From NCBI GenBank assembly GCA_021234535.1, contig CM037843.1, positions 78,021-142,020 of the forward strand: a stretch of DNA of 64,000 nucleotides. The letters are read 5' to 3'. A program made the translations under genes and the position numbers. A model generated the notes under the pieces. That model searched no databases, had not been told where the DNA came from, and saw only the letters and a list, made by a program, of their open reading frames with translations. This DNA comes from Stichopus chloronotus. Taxonomy: Eukaryota > Echinodermata > Holothuroidea > Aspidochirotida > Stichopodidae. The stretch's first letter is position 1, and each line of letters begins with the position of its first letter. Below are positions 46,451 through 59,015 of the stretch, in pieces.

Positions 46451-47005
46451 GCCGTCCGCCGGAAAGGCTTTGGACACTCGATATAATTATGTACAAATGA
46501 ATAATCACGTTTGACGTTGCCGTTAATACATATTAAAATACTAGAAGAATTGCACATGCAGGCAAGTACATCGAAGCCCATTGGGATTGTGGAGATGTAC
46601 GCTGCACCTCTGACTGCAGATCAGCCCTGTAATACGTACGGTTTAGGCTACGAGCTACAGTGAGATCGGTTAACTGAAACACAAATAGGCCTGACCTAGA
46701 TGGTACAACAACGGCACGCACGTACAGCCACTTATACATGGCTCCACAACTCGCACGAAACACTACAATGGAAGAAAACTCACACACGCCAACAATGAAG
46801 TAATGCCTGCATTTAAATTAACCTACAAACTCGTTTAAAACTGTAGCGGAAGTAATGCTAAGCCTAGGCTAATATACTCCGCCAGCGACGATTCTGTCCG
46901 TAAAGACAGGACTATTTCCTCAAGTAGTGAAGGGAACAGAGGGAAGACCACCATAACACTTGACGTGGTGTGGTGGAACATCATACATGTGCGATGTTAC
47001 AATAG
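46451..47005. other. no gene recognised
   Basis: Minus frames at 46375-46581 and 46533-46787 overlap the dispersed repeat or lack motifs. Confidence 0.5.
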
Positions 47006-47029
47006 TATGGAAGGCCAGAAGGGTAGTGA

Positions 47030-47260
47030 ATTTTGTTGTCTCATCGCAGTTTGTCTCAACTTATTTCTTTGTCTCATTTAAGTTTGCCTCATACTAGGTC
47101 GTCTCGTTTTAGTTTGCTTCATTGAAGTTCGTCTCCCAACAGTTCGTCTCACGGCAGTCCGTCTCACTGCAGTCCGTCTCACTGCAGTTCGTCTCACGGC
47201 AGTCCGTCTCAATGCAGTCCGTCTCCCAACAGTTCGGCTCACTAAAAGTTGTGCTTCATT
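47030..47260. repeat. FB2 left-arm minisatellite
   Basis: About a dozen ~15-bp units of the form gtctcactgcagttc and gtctcacggcagtcc with divergent outer units. Confidence 0.85.
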
Positions 47261-49164
47261 CAGAATGTGAAATCCTGAATGAAAATCCACTGGAATTGTG
47301 TTAAGCTATCGCTGGTTTTGCGATATGACTTTTCAAAGTTTGAAGATAATACAAAATAGATGGCATGGAATGTTGCACAATGTCAGAATTTTTTTCCTTG
47401 TGGCTACAGTTCGACTCTTAATTACTTAAATAGTGACTTTCACATTGGTTATTGTAAAGGATATTATCTACTGTCATTAAAATGAAAGTAAAGTAACAAA
47501 GGTCACATCAGACATAGTAACTTTCAAGCTGCTAAACAGTGCATGATTCATTAATTTTATTTTATTGTTATATTCTAAATTTATGACAAAAATAAGCTTT
47601 GAAAATGGATTCCCGCTTAAAAAGAATTGTCATAGGAGATGTGGGATAACTTTCATCAAAATTATGTTATGAATGGTAAATGTTACTGTGACTTATGGGA
47701 CATTTGTATGAATTTCAGAAGGAATTTGCTCATGACATTCAAAAACCGCAAAACATTCTTCAGTTCTCTTAATTTTAATATGCACAGAAATATTCACTTA
47801 ATTTTACAGTGCCATTAGCGATGGAAAATTATTGCTGTACGGTACTGCATTTCTTTACATGGGACAAAAAGCATGCACATGACTTATGTGACATTTTGGG
47901 ACCACGAAGAATAGCTATTTTCAATTCCCCACACTATCTCATTTTTTTTTTTTTCCAATTTGACTTCCCTCTGCACTTGTTATAATAGCAATTGAGCACA
48001 GAATTAGTATACATTATAATGTCCTTCATTGACATGAACCCTTATGTGATGGTCATCAATTGATTGGTGTAACACATAGCGCAAGTTAGTGTGACTTATT
48101 GGACGTACTGTGGCATCTCACATTTATGAAAGATATGGCGCACTGTTTGAGAGTCTTAATATGAAGATATTTTTTACAAATAGCCATTCAAATATTATGA
48201 CATATATGAATAATCTGCTGGAGAATTATGTTGAATTGTTGTACTGTACTTGCCTTCTGCCAATAGTGTGATTCTGTCCCCATAGTCATGGGGCAGGATT
48301 TGTTTTCCACTCCAACCAACCTTCACTATGATAACATATTTCCAGTTCATGGACAATGATGGGCAATCATAGGCAATAAACATCATCGCTGGCCTCCAAG
48401 TCCTCCCCACAGGAGTTAAACGGTGTGAAACGTAATCTTCTGTGCTCTCAGCTATTTAACTGTACCACAATTGCTTGCCTAGTCAACACTCACTTAAGCC
48501 GGTCCATGTATTCTTTTCTTTGCTTTAACTTAAATTCCTTGTTCTGCTTCTCTTGTCAGTTTGTCGTCTTATTTCTTCTGCACAGAAAGTCACGGTAGGA
48601 AAGTTTAAAAAAGTTTACCAAGATTAATTGAAAAGCATGCAGAACACAAAATAGAATGTAGCCTATAAACAATCTCTGTGTAAGTGGTGAAAGAATCCAC
48701 AACCCGGGAATTCCCATACATAGGTAACACAATTATAGCTGAGGTGATGAAAGTGTCACTCAGACAATGAAGAACCCCCCCCCCCCCCAAAAAAAAAAGT
48801 TCTTGATCAAGGCAAAATAGGATATGAGGCTACACACCTCCATGGCTTTTTCTTGGATATACTTATGACATCATGTGATTTTGGTCTCTGTAATGATGGG
48901 GCAGAATTTTTGTGTGGAGAACCCTAGTGTAGCCGAGACTGACAAGCCGAGGTAGTTGACTTTTTTCCGTCATTTTGCACCAGATCTTAGGTGAAAGTAC
49001 TAGGCCGGCTTACGTACATACTGTCACAACAAAGTCTAGTCGAGTCCAGTGTATACACGTACACGTAATAACTGTACTTCAAACGGAAAATGCCAAGATT
49101 TTCGCCAATTTTGTCATCAATTATCTTAAATTTAAATTGTAATTCACGAATAGCGCCTCGGATT
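47261..49164. other. FB2 centre, no transposase seen
   Basis: A+T-rich. A 71-codon minus frame at 48195-48410 (IAYDCPSLSMNWKYVIIVKV) has a protein-like look but no recognised motif. C and A runs at about 48774-48797. Confidence 0.5.
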
Positions 49165-49364
49165 TGAGACAACTGGCATGAGACGAACTTCGGTCAGGAA
49201 AATTGACACGAGGCAAACTCGGCTGAGGTGGACTGCAGTGAGACGAACTGCACTGAGACGAACTGCTGTGAGGCAAACTGCTGTGACGCAAACTGCTGTG
49301 AGGCAAACTGCAGTGAGGCAAACTGCAGTGAGGTAAACTGCAGTGAGACGAACTGCAGTGAGAC
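49165..49364. repeat. FB2 right-arm minisatellite, inner part
   Basis: Units gagacgaactgcagt and gaggcaaactgcagt of about 15 bp, the complement of the left-arm units. Confidence 0.85.
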
Positions 49365-49645
49365 GAACTGCTCAAGTGTGAGGCGAACTGCTCAAGTGTG
49401 AGGCGAACTGCTCAAGTGTGAGGCGAACTGCTCAAGTGTGAGGCGAACTGCTCAAGTGTGAGGCGAACTGCTCAAGTGTGAGGCGAACTGCTCAAGTGTG
49501 AGGCGAACTGCTCAAGTGTGAGGCGAACTGCTCAAGTGTGAGGCGAACTGCTCAAGTGTGAGGCGAACTGCTCAAGTGTGAGGCGAACTGCTCAAGTGTG
49601 AGGCGAACTGCTCAAGTGTGAGGCGAACTGCTCAAGTGTGAGGCG
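49365..49645. repeat. perfect 20-bp array in the FB2 right arm
   Basis: Fourteen identical ctcaagtgtg words at exact 20-bp spacing, unit gaactgctcaagtgtgaggc. No substitutions between units, so the expansion is recent. Absent from the left arm. Each unit carries TCAAGTG, which contains an E-box core (CAAGTG). Confidence 0.97.
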
Positions 49646-49952
49646 AACTGCAGTGAGATGAACTGCAGTGAGACGGACTGCAGTGAGGCGAACTGCTGTG
49701 AGACGAACTGGTGGGAGACGAACTTTAATGAAGCAAACTAAACGAGACGACCTAATATGAGGCAAGCTTTAATGAGACAACCTTAAATGAAGCAAACTTA
49801 CATCAGACAATCTACAAGGAGACAAAATTAAGTGAGACGACACAATTGAATGAGACAAACCAAAAAGGAGACAAAATCAAAAGAGACAACGAAATAAGTT
49901 GAGACAAACTACGATGAGACAACAAAATTCATTACCCATTTGGCGTTCCATA
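49646..49952. repeat. FB2 right arm, outer part
   Basis: Diverging gagacaa and gagacga units ending in unique terminal sequence; the outermost ~45 bp pair with 47006-47050. Confidence 0.8.
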
Positions 49953-52126
49953 GTATGATAAGGACCTCTCAATAAAGAACAACCGTTAACGAAAAAAAAA
50001 CTTATATGAAAATATCAACAAAATACACTACAAAAATCACTAGTTACTGTTTATGAGTCATCATAAACAGTATAGCGTTCCTGCTCGTACCTTTCAATCA
50101 CGTGACAGGTTCTTTCGTTCAGTTTATCTCCAGTTACACAGCTTCAATAAGTCTGGAATTTTGACAAATAATTGTGACATACATGGTCACCAGTATGACA
50201 TCTCTGTGATAACTATAACGCTTGTTTCGAAGATTAAAAGTTTACATATCTTTGATGCACAAAACGGTGCCTTTTGAAGAAACGGCTGTTGTTTTGTATA
50301 ATAGGCTACTGCACGCTTGTTGTATAAGCTGTCAGTATGCAAAGGCGTAGTTGTATCGTCTGAGCCGTATAGTAGTGAACCGACTTCAGTAGTACCGTAA
50401 ACAACGGCGCGGCAATGGCGGTATGCCACGTACGTAATATATAGGCTTACAGTAAATGTTCATTGGATAATTCATACCCACGGAGCATAGTTTGCACTCA
50501 GGACATACTTGGACGCGAGTGCGTGTGTGCAAACTGTACGGCAGATATCGATGCGGCCAATTCCTGACTTTATTTGTCCTTGTTAAATGTGTATTTTGGC
50601 CTAAAAAGTGTTTTTTAGCTCTTGACAATGACGAGTAAAGTTTTGTCCAAATTGTCTTGTCAACAGAAATTGTCGAAAGGGGTTTAAATTTGTTTTTCAG
50701 TGTAAAAAGAGTAATGTTCAAAGAACACGCACATAAAGGCATGGACAACTTGCCCATGTAAGACAAAACAGCTTCACACTTGGCAGTGCCTTTGTGAAGT
50801 CGGACAACTCGGCATGTACTAAATCCCTATACACATCAGGTAAATCGGCATCTCCGGGAAGAAGACAAGTCGCCCTCGTATGAATTTGCAGTTTTGTAGA
50901 GCCTTCCATTCGTAACAGTTCTCTCGTGTTCAGTGGAGATTGGCCACTGGATAAAAAAATAGGAAGGCACCGTCCATGTTTTATTCTACTAAACAGACAA
51001 CTTGGATGGGGAGGGGTTTCTATAGGGTTTGTTTTTTTATATCTCTGAAGCAGGCAGGCCGGGCACGAACTAGGGGCATGACTGATTTTATTTAAGGAGC
51101 TCGTCACTTAAAATTAATTCACATGTGGTCCGTGGTTGACTGAAAAGATGAACTAGAATATTTTGCAGATCAGTCAGCTGGACATAAAGGGTGTACAAAA
51201 GTTATTAACACTAGCCTACTCCATTATTCTAAGGCCTAAACGTAGCTCGGAAGCAAGTGACTGAGCTGCCTAGTGAATTAAGGACCTAAGAACAGGCTAC
51301 CTGCCACACTGAAAAGAGACTAGACTTGGTTAGACATTTGACTTATTTGCATTATGTCTTATTTTTGCTATAACCTTTTTCTTCCTTTTTTGTTCACATA
51401 TACAGATGTTTTAATATACAGCTAACATATATATCTATTGGAGCAAGTTTGCTATTAATCATTCGAAAAGGAGAGTAAAATTTGGGAAACGACAGACTGG
51501 AACTGCAGCCATAGTTGCAGTATTTGAATTTACTTTTGGAATTGTCACGGTCACAATATCCCACTCTACCCGCTAAGGTGGCGGCTGCAATGTATCATGA
51601 TATTCAAACTACAAAGCCTATATCAAGGTGAAAGAAATGCTTCTTGTATAAAATATATAGGACCTATTCAATCTCCGCTTGTCAAAATATTAAATATAAC
51701 ACTTGCAGAAACTAGTAGCACTGAGTTCACTAGATTGAGTACAGTACACGAAGAGCAAAACGTAAAATAAATCCTCTCATGTACTTCTTCTTCAAACATT
51801 GAAAGCAATTGCTGCTCTACTAACCATTATATTCCACTCACAACTTCAATCATATGTTACTTTTCCAAGGCTCTAGGCATTTGACAGTCTTTAACTGTTA
51901 TCTGGTATGATAAAGAATGCAGCAAGTCAGGCTGACCGTAGGCTATTGCTTCCCATAGTTTTGTTTGGCTCGTTGAATCCAGCAAGGTGTGTAGAACTGT
52001 ATGGTAAAATAGACATTTTCTTTCAAAATATTCAAAGTTTATGATGATAAATGAAAGTCAGAGGACAGTTTGTAGTTGAAATGCACCTGGACAAGTGACC
52101 GCTGACAATGACTCCAGACATGAATA
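49953..52126. other. no gene recognised
   Basis: Minus frames at 50386-50766 and 50718-51107 exceed 120 codons but show no recognisable motif. Confidence 0.45.
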
Positions 52127-52597
52127 CGGTAGCATACCCTATATAGAAGTTGGAGATCCCTCCGCATTTTGTTCGCCGTCGGTGAAAGTCCCTATTAGGG
52201 ACATTTGGGCAACTTTTTTGGTATTTTATCCTTTAAGATGGGTCCTTTTGTGGATTGAATATTGAAGTAGGCGAGTTAAAGAATACATGTTGTGAAAATG
52301 GAGGAAATTGAAACAATTATAATAAAGTTATGGAATCTTAGGTGGCGGAGCATCATCGTTGGAGGCGATGTGTGATTTGGTCCCAGAGACAAGGTGTGCT
52401 AACGTCGACGGCCTCTAGCAGAAAATCTAACCAGCTAAGGTACGGAAAATTGGAAAAGCCATGAACGGCCAATGTGTCAGCTTTGTAACTAGTGCTAGTT
52501 TATATCTGTTGAAAACTTCTGCAAGGCTTTAGAGACCACGTTACTTTTGCGATTTAGTGTGTAAGTCAATGGGAAAATTAATAGGGGTATGCTACCT
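52127..52597. mobile_element. 471-bp MITE with ggtagcatacccc ends
   Basis: Left end cggtagcatacccta and right end complement aggtagcatacccct form a ~15-bp inverted repeat, flanked by TA on both sides (52125-52126 and 52598-52599), as in Tc1/mariner-type MITEs. No coding sequence. Confidence 0.65.
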
Positions 52598-53759
52598 TAA
52601 ACGATCACATCTGGTGAAAGTACCGGAAAGAACTCAACAGCCAGCAGCACTAAGGATCTGAGCATGACATCCCTTGGGTTTCTCACTGACAAAAAAAAAA
52701 TCAGTTTCAAGTTTGGGTTGAATGTCATCATTAACCCTGAAGTAATTGCAACCGAACGCGACCTGTAGCATAGTAGGTCTACATACTCTAGTAGCCTGCA
52801 ATAGCCTACAACCCAAGATTGGCATCATAGGTCAGTTTTCGACGTTTTTACGTTTTGGCTCCTGTCACAAATATATTTGGAGAATCTAGACACGGCTTCC
52901 ATTTTCTTAAATATATTTATGTGGCCCTATCTGTTAAAAACAAACATAGAAATTCCCCTTCAACTACCAACCGACGGTCACAAAAGAACGTAAATAACTT
53001 CCCCTCTACACGAACTCATAAACTGTGATTACGATTTTCGTAACCACTTTTCTAGTTATTACATGCAGTTCAGTACAACCCGGCCTGCGCACGCGCTGAA
53101 AACTCCAATCAGCATAACTACTGTTACACATCAAAATCTCGAAATTTCCTTTCCGAGCCACGGTAGCATTCAATGTCCACAACCTTGGCTAATAGCCTGA
53201 TTATTATTATTACTCCAAATCCACAACTGTATCATATGTCGGGTCACATGTGTACCGGCAAAGCAAGCGGCTGTTTGCAAGGGAAATTCAAGTCTCAGTT
53301 GAAACTCCTGGGCCCGAAGATAACTACGCAGTTAGTATCGCTCAATTTCTCCATCCGGGCAACTTCGTTATCTTATCCGTTCACTGTACCTCAACCTACT
53401 GGAAATCTTCATTTCAGAAGAAAATAAAACGTAACTCTATCGTTTGTCGTTCTTTTCCCGAGTATATTTGATCTTTTTGAAGGAGAGTTCACCCGTACAA
53501 TCCGTTGAACATAATAACACATCAAAATTTACTTTAATAGATCGTTCAAACGTTTCAAAACATGAGCAGATGAGGATGTAAGCTTTTTCTAAAGTAACAG
53601 CTATCGACAAAAACCATAGAAAGGCCGCTTAAGAACGTGATACAGTCGTTCCATGAACCGTACAATTAAAAAAATCTGTCAAGGAAAACGCCTCAAAGTG
53701 CACTAAAGCTAGTGACGCCTTAAATATATTTACTCTATTTATTACTAACATCTATTAAT
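52598..53759. other. no gene recognised
   Basis: Two overlapping plus frames at 53173-53471 lack recognised motifs. Confidence 0.45.
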
Positions 53760-53941
53760 CTACAAACACTTATAGATTAACAAAATTAACAAGACACAGA
53801 ATAAAAACACTGTGACAAGTCCATTCGTTCGTAAAATGCGACTACTATACTTCGCATTCACTCGTAAAAACGAGTGTCCAGAGTCTGCGAGGGCAGTGAT
53901 CAATGAGGGGAGTAAACACTCTTCAGGAAGAGCAGTACTGT
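53760..53941 (-). CDS. possible terminal exon ending in a membrane helix
   Basis: After an acceptor-like tgcatttatttacag, the minus strand reads LPEECLLPSLITALADSGHS, FLRVNAKYSSRILRT and NGLVTVFLFCVLLILLIYKC, then Leu and a stop. The last ~18 hydrophobic residues with a short basic tail could anchor a membrane protein. No upstream exon was identified, so this may be chance. Confidence 0.3.
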
Positions 53942-54133
53942 AAATAAATGCATGGTCCTTCAGGGGTGGCGGAACCAAGGTTAGGAACAGAAACTTTCCA
54001 GCCCAAGCAGACTCTACAGAGTCTAGCCTCAGCTGAGCCTCGACCTAACCAGTTATGCAAAGTTCACACAAAAAGAGGATTATTTCTATGGAAAAAGTCT
54101 TCCTGAACTTTCACCAGGTTTTCCATTAGAGAC

Positions 54134-54610
54134 TTGTCAATTTGGAATATTAGCAATTTAGTGACTCATGAGGCAACTGCATTTTGCACAAATATGATGC
54201 TCATCAACAAAAAGTGGAACAAAATGACCATAGGCAAATGCTCTCAAAACTCCAGTCTTTCATTCTTTAATGCAGAACAAACTTACAGAATGCAGGATGT
54301 GATCTGTGAACAAGATTCGCCTGTATTTGATTTCTTTGTGAAGGCTAAATGAACTTCTCTGCGAGGGGAAGACGTGTACATGTACACATTTCTATGTGAC
54401 ACCTCGCTCATCAAATGTGTCAAAAATGGTCACATTTTCTTTATTCTTGGCAGCCTGCATAACAGTGTGGTGCAAAAATATATTGGCAACATCCAGGTAC
54501 AGTTGAAAATCTTTCTTTTCTTTCCTTTCCAGACAAAAAACCCATTGCTGCCATCCATTTGCTACCCAGTTTATTTCCTGGGATGCGCAAAGGAGGAAGA
54601 ATTTCAGTGA
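54134..54610 (+). pseudogene. coding-like frame with one stop, unrecognised
   Basis: A single plus frame stays open except for one TGA at 54350-54352: MLINKKWNKMTIGKCSQNSS, MQDVICEQDSPVFDFFVKAK, then the stop and RGEDVYMYTFLCDTSLIKCV, GSLHNSVVQKYIGNIQ. The last segment ends at catccag-gtacag, a plausible donor. I cannot name a family. It could be a decayed gene or two exons with unrecognised borders. Confidence 0.35.
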
Positions 54611-56837
54611 ATTAAGGAATCATGTGAAGCTGTCGTGGACTTCCATTGTGTAAGTTTTCATGGCCGCAGTGTGTAGGTTATTGACAACAAGGAAACATGA
54701 TATGGTTGAAGAGCTTTGCCTTGCATCCCTCAGTAAAATGGGATTCCTTCAATTTCTCCAAACTAACTTGTGAAAGCGATCAAATAACTTGTAAATTGGA
54801 AAGAAAATTTGCGGCCACATAATGTTTGTGCAATCACAGTACCATCTAATTTGTTTTTAATACATGACCTGCAAGGTGTGATGGCATCTCATTACTTGAG
54901 CTTGGGTCATTACTTAATGTATTTCATTATCTTGTGACCACTTGAAACTATGAAACTATGAAAGTTTAACGCATGATGTGTGTTTCAAATCGTTTTACGT
55001 GTTCAATTTGGAATATCAGAAAGCTTGTATTGGTGTGTGTTAATTTTTACACAAAGTCGTGTATGAGTTGCCTGGTAGTGTAAAGTGCCACCAGATCAGA
55101 CACTTTTTGTGCTTTTCGTGCCACCTGCAAGGGTATCGTAACGTTACCATAAAGATAGCTGGATACTTAGTTTTGACGGTTCAAGATTGTTTTGCGTTTT
55201 GAATTTTTGCACACTTCTGTATGTTTCACAAGTAGTTTCGCAAACCTTCTTTGGTTGTATTGTTTACACCGTAAAGCTCTTCTTTTTTTTATTTCCCTGA
55301 ATTACTGAGTTTTAGCGTGTTTCGTAAAGACATGTTTTTCATCTACAAGAAGAAACCTTGTTTTTCAGACTGTTTCCATATATTTCTCATCCGTCCTTTT
55401 ATCATTTAGAAATTCTTCATATTTTAGATCAAAGATTATATCCTTTTACTTGTTGTTGCTTGTTCATTAATGCTTGTCCCGTAATACTTAAAATGAAACT
55501 AGTAATTCACACATGATTATACAATTAGGAGAAATAGCTGGTTCTCTTTGTGATTTTTTTATTTATGTATAGTTTGTTTAGGCGGATATAAATTATTTTG
55601 GACCTAATGAGCTGAAGGTAAGGGAGGATCTAGGAGGGATCTACTGCTGAGTCAGTGAACTGAGAAAGTGTAAAACATGACACCTCAATTTCTTTAACAT
55701 GGGTGTCCCTGTTTTTGACCATTCAAAGTGCATTTAATACTCTACCTGCAAAATATTGTAGAATTTGATCCTTAATTCTAAACAGAATACATAATAATTA
55801 GTAAGTCCATGATAAGCTGCATAAGAAGATGAAAGGTAAAAGTTATGAATTGAAATGACTATAAATATGTTCAGATCTTTATCTAACTTAAAGAAATTGC
55901 TACTTATTCATTTAATTAATTATTTAGGTATTGTTATTGATTACATATCTTTGGCAGATATAAATGATTTTCACCCTAATGGGCAAGGGGTTAAGGAGGG
56001 GTTTCACCTGACTAATGTTTAGTCATTGAACTGAGAAGTCACAAGTAGAACCCAATGCTGTTCAGTTCAATATGCAAAAAGGTAAAAAAAAATGACTTTA
56101 AGACTACAGCAAGTGTGAAGGGGTAGGGGAGAGCTGTGAACAGATAAGAAGCACACAGAATATTTCATTCCTAATCAGTGTGTACAATGTTAATTCAAAA
56201 CACTGCAAAGTGTTTAAATAAACGTTGAAATTAAACTGATAATACTGTATTGTATTTGTTTTCATTGTATTTGTTGTCCCTTTCTGTCTTGTGTATTGTG
56301 GTCAGGTTACATACATAATGTAGTAAAATGGGCATCCAGCTGCTCAACTTTTTCCCAATTCTAACGTAAATTTTACTGATGTCGTTGTAAATTATTTTAC
56401 TAGACAGATTTATGAAAAATTCTCTTCCCAAGATTTACGTAAGTAATTTGCACTATGTGCATGTTTGTCAAGTAAAACTACCATTGGGCAGTTAAGTAAA
56501 TGTTTACTTAAAATTTTTAGTGTTCTTATTTTACGTGACAATTGAATAACATTTTCCTTAACCTGTGTAAATATCTTTCTGAGTGTACTAGTTATCAATG
56601 CTCTATGGGTCGGAGGATTTTCGAATTAAAATATTCTCAAATTCGAATGTAAACATGAGAAGTTTGTATATGTTTTGTTGAAAACGAGTGATCAGGAATG
56701 AACAGACTGTTTTATGGTTTTGTTTGCCGAAAAAATGGTTGCGTTTAGAAATAACATTGTTGGGCTGCTGTTGCATTGCGTTGCAAGAGGAGTATCACGC
56801 CAATTTTAGAATGGTGGTAGGAAACCACTACCTTTTA
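54611..56837. other. no gene recognised
   Basis: A+T-rich. Frames up to 66 codons only; no terminal repeats noticed. Confidence 0.5.
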
Positions 56838-56972
56838 GGTGAGAGGATAACATGAAACCCCGCGTCACTTTTCAAAGTTGCGCTATAGGGGTGAATGTAC
56901 ACTTTGCACAGTAATCCTATAGCCAACATTGCAAAGTTGAGCAGTGTGTTCCAAGATTATTTTGTAATGCTG
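56838..56972 (-). mobile_element. ~200-bp TIR MITE family, partial copy D
   Basis: gataacatgaaaccccgcg, gttgcgctatag, gtgaatgtac, cctatagccaacattg and ttccaagatta follow the order of copy A but the outer inverted repeats are mostly lost and the interior has diverged. Confidence 0.7.
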
Positions 56973-57739
56973 TGTTACCATGTTTTTCCAATCTTTTTTA
57001 AAAAAGTTAATGTTTTGTAGTGTTTTTACAACTTTATGAATTGTGGCTCACCTTTAACGGGGTCATCTCCACTTGTTTGGGTCCTCCTCATACCGTACGC
57101 AGGGTCCTAATTGAGATATGGGGTATCTATGATAGCACAAGTAAACGGCAGCGAATTATCCTCAAACTCCCGGCGCAAGTGCGCAACACACAGTACAAGT
57201 TGTGGCTGGAGCTGACCCATGATGTATACACGTTTGAAAACCAAGGATAGACTGCAAGGCTTAAATCGACGGGCTATTGTCCTTTATTCCACTGGAACGC
57301 TGGTCTTTTGTGCTATCCACCCAGGATAGCAGAACTAGACCAGTACTTCTTAAGTATGTCGAATGACTGGAAGAACGACCATACCTCAGTTTTAGACTGC
57401 TTACAGGTATGTAATTTCGAATATCCGACATACTCAATGTCTGTCTGTCTGTTTTTTTTTTTTCAAACAAAACCGTGATTAAAACCAAAGGGGAATGTTA
57501 ATGACCATCAGTTAGAACATGTCTTCCCCTCTGTTGACCTATACTTTCAAACAGGCAGTTGCTAATGTCTAAACCGAAAGCTGTTCAGTACTCTCTGACC
57601 TCACTGACCCCAGAGGTGGAAGGTGATTGATACCAGCATAGGTGTCTTGCTAATTGCAAGTATGGTCAAATACTGATTAACTAGCTGCATTGTGATTCTG
57701 TTTTAAGAATCGAATAGTACCAATTCAGCAGCATTGCTG
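56973..57739. other. no gene assigned
   Basis: A plus frame at 57020-57250 (STSKRQRIILKLPAQVRNTQ) looks mildly protein-like but has no splice or family support. Confidence 0.4.
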
Positions 57740-58310
57740 GACCCACAAATGTTGAACACTGTAATGAGCACTACAACAATGCTAATTTGACAAGCCCTTC
57801 ACACTGTAAAGCAAAATATACAGAAACAAAACATTTTTCATGATGTCATTAAATGGTCCATATGGGACCAATAATCCTGACCAACCTGAAGAAACCACTA
57901 CTATAGTAGTAATGTGATACAATTTTCAACTTAATACCATACAATCTGTAGAGAAGAGACATTTTGCATGATTTCATAAAATGGCCCATATGGCCCACTT
58001 GGACCTTGTACCCAAAAGTCTTGAACACCTCGCGTTCCACTACCACAATGTTAATTTGACAAAAATTGCACACTGTAAAGCAAAATATGCAGAGAAGCAT
58101 TTCTTCATAAAATGGTCCATATTGCCGATATGGGACCAATAATCCTAAACAACCTGCAGGAACCTCTACCACAGCAGTAATGTGACATAATTTCAATTTA
58201 ATACCATACAATTTGTAGAAGAAGAGGCATTTTGCATGATTTCATAAAATTCCCCATTTGGACTGTGAACGCCAAAATCGTGAACACCCTAAATGCACCA
58301 CTACAAAAAT
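57740..58310. repeat. diverged tandem dimer, ~280-bp unit
   Basis: aatttgacaa..cacactgtaaagcaaaatat occurs near 57783 and near 58053, and tccatatgggacc..aataatcct, ttaataccatacaat and cattttgcatgatttcataaaat each recur. Related shorter internal copies make a mosaic. Confidence 0.65.
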
Positions 58311-58861
58311 ACTTTGACTTTCATTCGACTTTCCCTCGTTGAGATACAGCGTACCCAAGCAAGTTTCACAGACACACACACATACATACTCAAATCAGAC
58401 TGCTATACTTTCCTTTGGTGACCCAAGGAACCAAAACATTGGTAAAATTTTTGAAAGAATATCACCATTTTCACTAAATGACAGCGGTGAGACGAATTTG
58501 TGTTCAATGTACTTGCTGATTGAAGTTATTTGCTGTTTTACAGGTATTTGTTTTGAGTATTTTTATTCAACTGATTTAAATACACTTGCCAATTTACCAA
58601 TCAGGTAATTTAAATTTTGAAAGTTGTATGGGACTACATTAGGTGAAATCCCGGCACTAATCTGGCACACTTTGAAAGCACTCTCCATGCATGGGCATAA
58701 ACTATTCTAACAACCAATCAGGTGAAATATCTGGATGATAAAAAAGATGAGAAAACACATGAGAAACACCATGAACACAAGAGACTTAAATACGAAATGC
58801 AATGAAAAGCCCTATGCACTATTTCGATAAAGGTAACAACGTAAATTTACATTTACAGATT

Positions 58862-59015
58862 AGGGGGCGAAATGGTCTTCACTTGGGGACGAACTGGTAG
58901 GCCTTTGGGGCTAACTGGTAAAAACCGTGTAGCGAACTGGCCACCCTGGGGGGGGGGGGGGCAAACTGGTTGTGGGCGAACTTGCAAGGGGGGGGGGGGA
59001 ATGAAACGACCGGTT
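58862..59015. repeat. degenerate ggggcgaactggt minisatellite with G runs
   Basis: Six to seven imperfect ~20-bp units (ggggacgaactggt, ggggctaactggt, gtagcgaactggcc, gcaaactggt) with G runs at about 58949-58961 and 58989-59000. Confidence 0.75.

Larger units (their letters stand above)
47006..49952. mobile_element. FB2: 2.9-kb foldback element
   Basis: Left end TATGGAAGGCCAGAAGGG, right end the complement of TATGGAACGCCAAATGGG; both then continue with tgaattttgttgtctcatcg. Arms are built of gtctcactgcagttc-type repeats (left about 47006-47260, right 49165-49952). The terminal TATGGAACGCC is the same as in FB1 and FB3, while the arm repeats are unrelated. ATAGTAT occurs immediately outside GGAA..TTCC on both sides (47002-47008 and 49950-49956), so the exact duplication is ambiguous. 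The centre (47261-49164) has no recognisable transposase. Confidence 0.75.

Noticed and set aside
50386..51107. Minus-strand frames of 126 and 129 codons
   Set aside because: Overlapping, no motif, signal peptide or splice structure recognised.
57020..57250. 76-codon plus frame with protein-like composition
   Set aside because: No start context, splice site or family resemblance that would support a call.
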